NCBI GenBank assembly: GCA_005880805.1 | Contig: VBFZ01000057.1 | Location: 581 to 7,652, forward strand | DNA from: Chloroflexota bacterium | GTDB lineage: Bacteria; Chloroflexota; Limnocylindria; Limnocylindrales; CSP1-4 | Reading direction: 5' to 3' | DNA length: 7,072 bases | Shown here: in pieces, positions 5,662-7,072 of the stretch | Numbering within the stretch: the stretch's first letter is position 1 | Layout: every line of letters starts with the position of its first letter | Program-made: the position numbers and the translations under genes | The notes under the pieces: model-generated | Databases searched by the model: none | What the model saw: only the letters and a program-made list of their open reading frames with translations | Told to the model about the DNA's origin: nothing

Positions 5662-5685
5662 ACCACCCGGTGGGTGTATGGCAAG
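5662..5685 (-). repeat. Composite palindromic element, copy 2, inverted
   Basis: Read on the - strand it begins CTTGCCAT, then two bases, then ACCCACCGGGTGGT. This equals copy 1 except for the two-base spacer and loss of three bases at the palindrome centre. Both copies keep the CCACC/GGTGG arms, which argues that the dyad is what is conserved. Confidence 0.6.
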
Positions 5686-5743
5686 GAAACTGCTCCCTGC
5701 CGAGTGCGCGGAGGAGATGGTTCCGGCGGAAACGGCCCCTTGG

Positions 5744-6127
5744 CTATAGCGTCGCGATGTTCGAGGCCGCTCCCAGGAGCCCGGCCATGGTGGCGATCGT
5801 GATGATCATGGCCGCCGTGCGGGGGTGGCGCGGCGAATCGGCGACGAACAGCGCGAGCACCAGCAGGATGAGCAGCGCCTTGAGGGCGATGACGGTCGGC
5901 ATGCCCATCTCGAGGGCAGCCCTGGCGACCGGGTTCGCTTCCGCGTCAAGGCCGTGAGCGCGGACCATGCTGGTGAACGTGATCAGGTCCGCCAGCTGTC
6001 CGACCCCGACGGCGATCAGAGCGGCCGCCGCGGCGGGGAGCAGGCGCCGAGTCCGGGGGTTGTCGCGGAGAAGGTCGATCGCGGGTCGACCGCGCCAGGG
6101 CGCCGACGCGCTGTGTTCGCTCCTCAT
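5744..6127 (-). CDS. DUF5658-like small integral membrane protein
   Basis: This 127-residue protein has a hydrophilic basic start (1-29) and three membrane helices at about 30-50, 77-96 and 104-122. The first helix carries D47 (GQLADLITFT) and a loop holds EANPVAR (63-69), followed by K83 in the second helix. This Asp, then Asn-Pro, then Lys pattern is typical of DUF5658-type proteins, whose function is unknown. The frame is open 39 codons further up, but that part is the antisense shadow of the small gene before it. ATG 6127 lies 5 bases after that gene's stop and has no ribosome site of its own, so re-initiation from the upstream gene is likely. Confidence 0.72.
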   Translation of the reverse strand: MRSEHSASAPWRGRPAIDLLRDNPRTRRLLPAAAAALIAVGVGQLADLITFTSMVRAHGLDAEANPVARAALEMGMPTVIALKALLILLVLALFVADSPRHPRTAAMIITIATMAGLLGAASNIATL

Positions 6128-6132
6128 CGACG

Positions 6133-6279
6133 TCAGGCGGCCCTGCGGCCGGAGAGCAGCTGCAGCACCAGGACCACGAGCGCGACGACGAGCAGGATGT
6201 GGATCAGCGCGCCGCCGATGTTCCCGATGAGCCCCAGGAGCCACAGCACGAGCAGGATCACGAGGATCGTCCAGAGCAT
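6133..6279 (-). CDS. lmo0937-type (DUF5670) 48-aa membrane protein
   Basis: The frame encodes MLWTILVILLVLWLLGLIGN, a Gly-Gly-Ala turn, a second hydrophobic helix (about 24-42) and a basic end SGRRAA. The MLWTIL start, the GLIGN-IGGALIH centre and the closing SGRR are hallmarks of the lmo0937 family, tiny two-helix membrane proteins found across bacteria with no known activity. AAGGGG lies 5 bases before ATG 6279, with GGAG touching it. It is the first gene of a two-gene unit with the DUF5658-like gene and runs divergently from the site-2 protease. Confidence 0.85.
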   Translation of the reverse strand: MLWTILVILLVLWLLGLIGNIGGALIHILLVVALVVLVLQLLSGRRAA

Positions 6280-6303
6280 CTCCACCCCTTTCGGGTACGA
6301 GTG

Positions 6304-6323
6304 CCGCCAGCGGCGACTGGCGG
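6304..6323. repeat. 7-bp hairpin in the leader of the lmo0937-type gene
   Basis: CCGCCAG (6304-6310) and CTGGCGG (6317-6323) are perfect complements around a six-base loop, 24 bases before the lmo0937-type start codon. It could be a leader structure or an operator; sequence alone does not decide. Confidence 0.4.
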
Positions 6324-6426
6324 GGGCAACCAGGTGATGGTCGAGATCAGGAGATCGCTCGCAACCTAACGGCCCCGGCGGACTGCTCGCAGAGTCGTGT
6401 CAGCTATGACCGGAAAAGGGGCCGCG

Positions 6427-6463
6427 GGTGCGAATCGCGCCGGGCCTCGGGCCGATTCGCACC
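6427..6463. promoter_or_regulatory. 11-bp-arm inverted repeat abutting the site-2 protease ribosome site
   Basis: GGTGCGAATCG (6427-6437) and CGATTCGCACC (6453-6463) are perfect inverted arms with a 15-base G/C-rich centre. The right arm ends directly before GGAGG (6464-6468). As RNA it would form a stable hairpin beside the ribosome site of the protease gene; as DNA it is a long dyad between two divergent units. No T-run follows, so it is not a standard terminator. Confidence 0.6.
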
Positions 6464-6482
6464 GGAGGAATAGAGTCAGCGG

Positions 6483-7072
6483 ATGCTCCGGAACTCCGTC
6501 CGCCTGTTCACCATCCGCGGGATCGAGGTCGGCGTCCACGCCAGTTGGCTGGTGATCTTCGCGCTCGTCACGTGGTCCCTGGCGACCAGCTACCTCCCAC
6601 AGTCGGTCCCGGGTATCGAGGCCCCCGAGGCGTGGGTCCTTGGCGCGATCTCGGCGATCCTGCTGTTCGCATCGGTGCTCATCCACGAGCTTGCCCACTC
6701 GTTCGTCGCCCGCTCGCGCGGCCTCGACGCCCGCTCCATCACGTTGTTCATCTTCGGCGGGGTCTCGAACCTGGCTGGCGAGGCGAAGCGGCCTTCGACC
6801 GAGTTCGTCGTCGCCATCGTCGGGCCTTTGACGAGCGTCCTGATCGCCGGCGTCGCCTACGCCATCTCCGTCGCGCTGTCGGCCTCGCGCGAGTGGGATG
6901 CCGTCTTTTCGTACCTCGCGGTCATCAACTTCCTGCTCGGCGGCTTCAACCTGATCCCTGGCTATCCCCTGGATGGTGGGCGCGTGCTGCGCGCCATCGC
7001 CTGGTCGAGCACCGGCAGCCTGCGGCGGGGGACCGAGGTGGCAGTCGCCGTCGGCCAGATCGTCGCCTACGG
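6483..7072 (+). CDS. Site-2 protease (M50) family membrane metalloprotease, 3'-truncated by window edge
   Basis: 196 residues are visible before the window ends. The protein is an intramembrane zinc protease of the M50B/S2P type, which cuts membrane-bound substrates such as anti-sigma factors. HELAH (68-72) supplies the two zinc histidines and the catalytic glutamate E69, inside the second helix (about 52-75). FGGVSNLAGE (91-100) and the EFVVAIVGPLTSVLIAG helix (107-123) are typical, and NLIPGYPLDGGR (156-167) carries the third zinc ligand D164. The start with a VHASW-type first helix is characteristic of the subgroup that often has C-terminal CBS domains, which would lie beyond the edge. ATG 6483 is the only start after an in-frame TAG (6471). 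Its GGAGG lies 14 bases away, farther than usual. Substrate and partner sigma factor are unknown. Confidence 0.92.
   Translation, partial: MLRNSVRLFTIRGIEVGVHASWLVIFALVTWSLATSYLPQSVPGIEAPEAWVLGAISAILLFASVLIHELAHSFVARSRGLDARSITLFIFGGVSNLAGEAKRPSTEFVVAIVGPLTSVLIAGVAYAISVALSASREWDAVFSYLAVINFLLGGFNLIPGYPLDGGRVLRAIAWSSTGSLRRGTEVAVAVGQIVAY

Larger units (their letters stand above)
5347..5743. other. 397-base intergenic region with paired palindromic elements
   Basis: No frame here has both a ribosome site and a protein-like composition. On the - strand it lies between the end of the DUF5658-like gene and the start of the 55-aa gene. It contains a hairpin at 5366-5381, three GTTGC/GTTTGC motifs (5441-5476), two inverted copies of a CTTGCCAT-ACCCACC palindrome element (5505-5533 and 5662-5685), and a small GAGAT-GAA-ATCTC hairpin (5599-5611). 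This is long for a genome otherwise so tightly packed. Confidence 0.6.

Noticed and set aside
5505..5685. The possibility that the inverted elements are terminal repeats of a small mobile element
   Set aside because: No flanking target duplication is visible, the enclosed DNA encodes nothing, and each copy carries its own internal dyad, which fits an operator or dispersed palindrome better.
5347..5743. A riboswitch before the 55-aa gene
   Set aside because: Paired palindromes and hairpins are present, but I recognise no conserved aptamer core of a known riboswitch class.
6366..6817. Two overlapping open frames on the - strand opposite the site-2 protease
   Set aside because: The + strand carries HELAH and the PLDGGR motif in a continuous frame; the - frames are charged and low-complexity, without a ribosome site.

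Overview
The window is GC-rich (about two thirds G+C by eye), densely coded bacterial DNA with Shine-Dalgarno motifs in front of most genes. Gene content (ABC-2 permease, GT4 glycosyltransferase, KdpE-type regulator, YggT protein, lmo0937-type and DUF5658-like small membrane proteins, site-2 protease) fits a high-GC soil or freshwater lineage such as Chloroflexota or Actinomycetota. There is no marker gene, so the phylum is inference only. I see no rRNA, tRNA, CRISPR array, transposase or phage gene.

Left part (2-2613): the 3' end of an ABC-2 transporter permease runs into the window on the + strand. It is linked through an 18-codon micro-ORF, with an ATGA overlap at each end, to a two-helix membrane protein with a long helical extracytoplasmic domain. 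That gene overlaps, tail to tail by 44 bases, a GT4 glycosyltransferase on the - strand, which has a plausible promoter at 2723-2751.

Middle (2614-4160): an intergenic stretch with a TTGCAA palindrome motif, then a tiny membrane-anchored Ser/Pro protein whose natural-looking ATG start is separated from the rest by an in-frame TAG. A hairpin terminator follows, then an OmpR/KdpE-type response regulator without an adjacent kinase, and a second strong hairpin, probably bidirectional.

Right part (4252-6279, all - strand): five small membrane proteins. In transcription order they are a 48-aa lmo0937-type protein and a DUF5658-like protein (coupled), a 55-aa two-helix Gly/Tyr protein after a 397-base gap, then a YggT-family protein and a one-helix zinc-ribbon protein (coupled). 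The 397-base gap carries two inverted copies of a composite palindromic element. The + strand resumes at 6483 with an M50 site-2 protease cut by the window edge. Its Shine-Dalgarno directly abuts an 11-bp-arm inverted repeat in the region shared with the divergent small-protein operon.

The genes do not form one recognisable pathway. The theme is the cell envelope: export, glycosylation, membrane-protein turnover, small membrane proteins and a transcriptional regulator. The least explained parts are the small membrane protein cluster and the repeated palindromes in its control regions.
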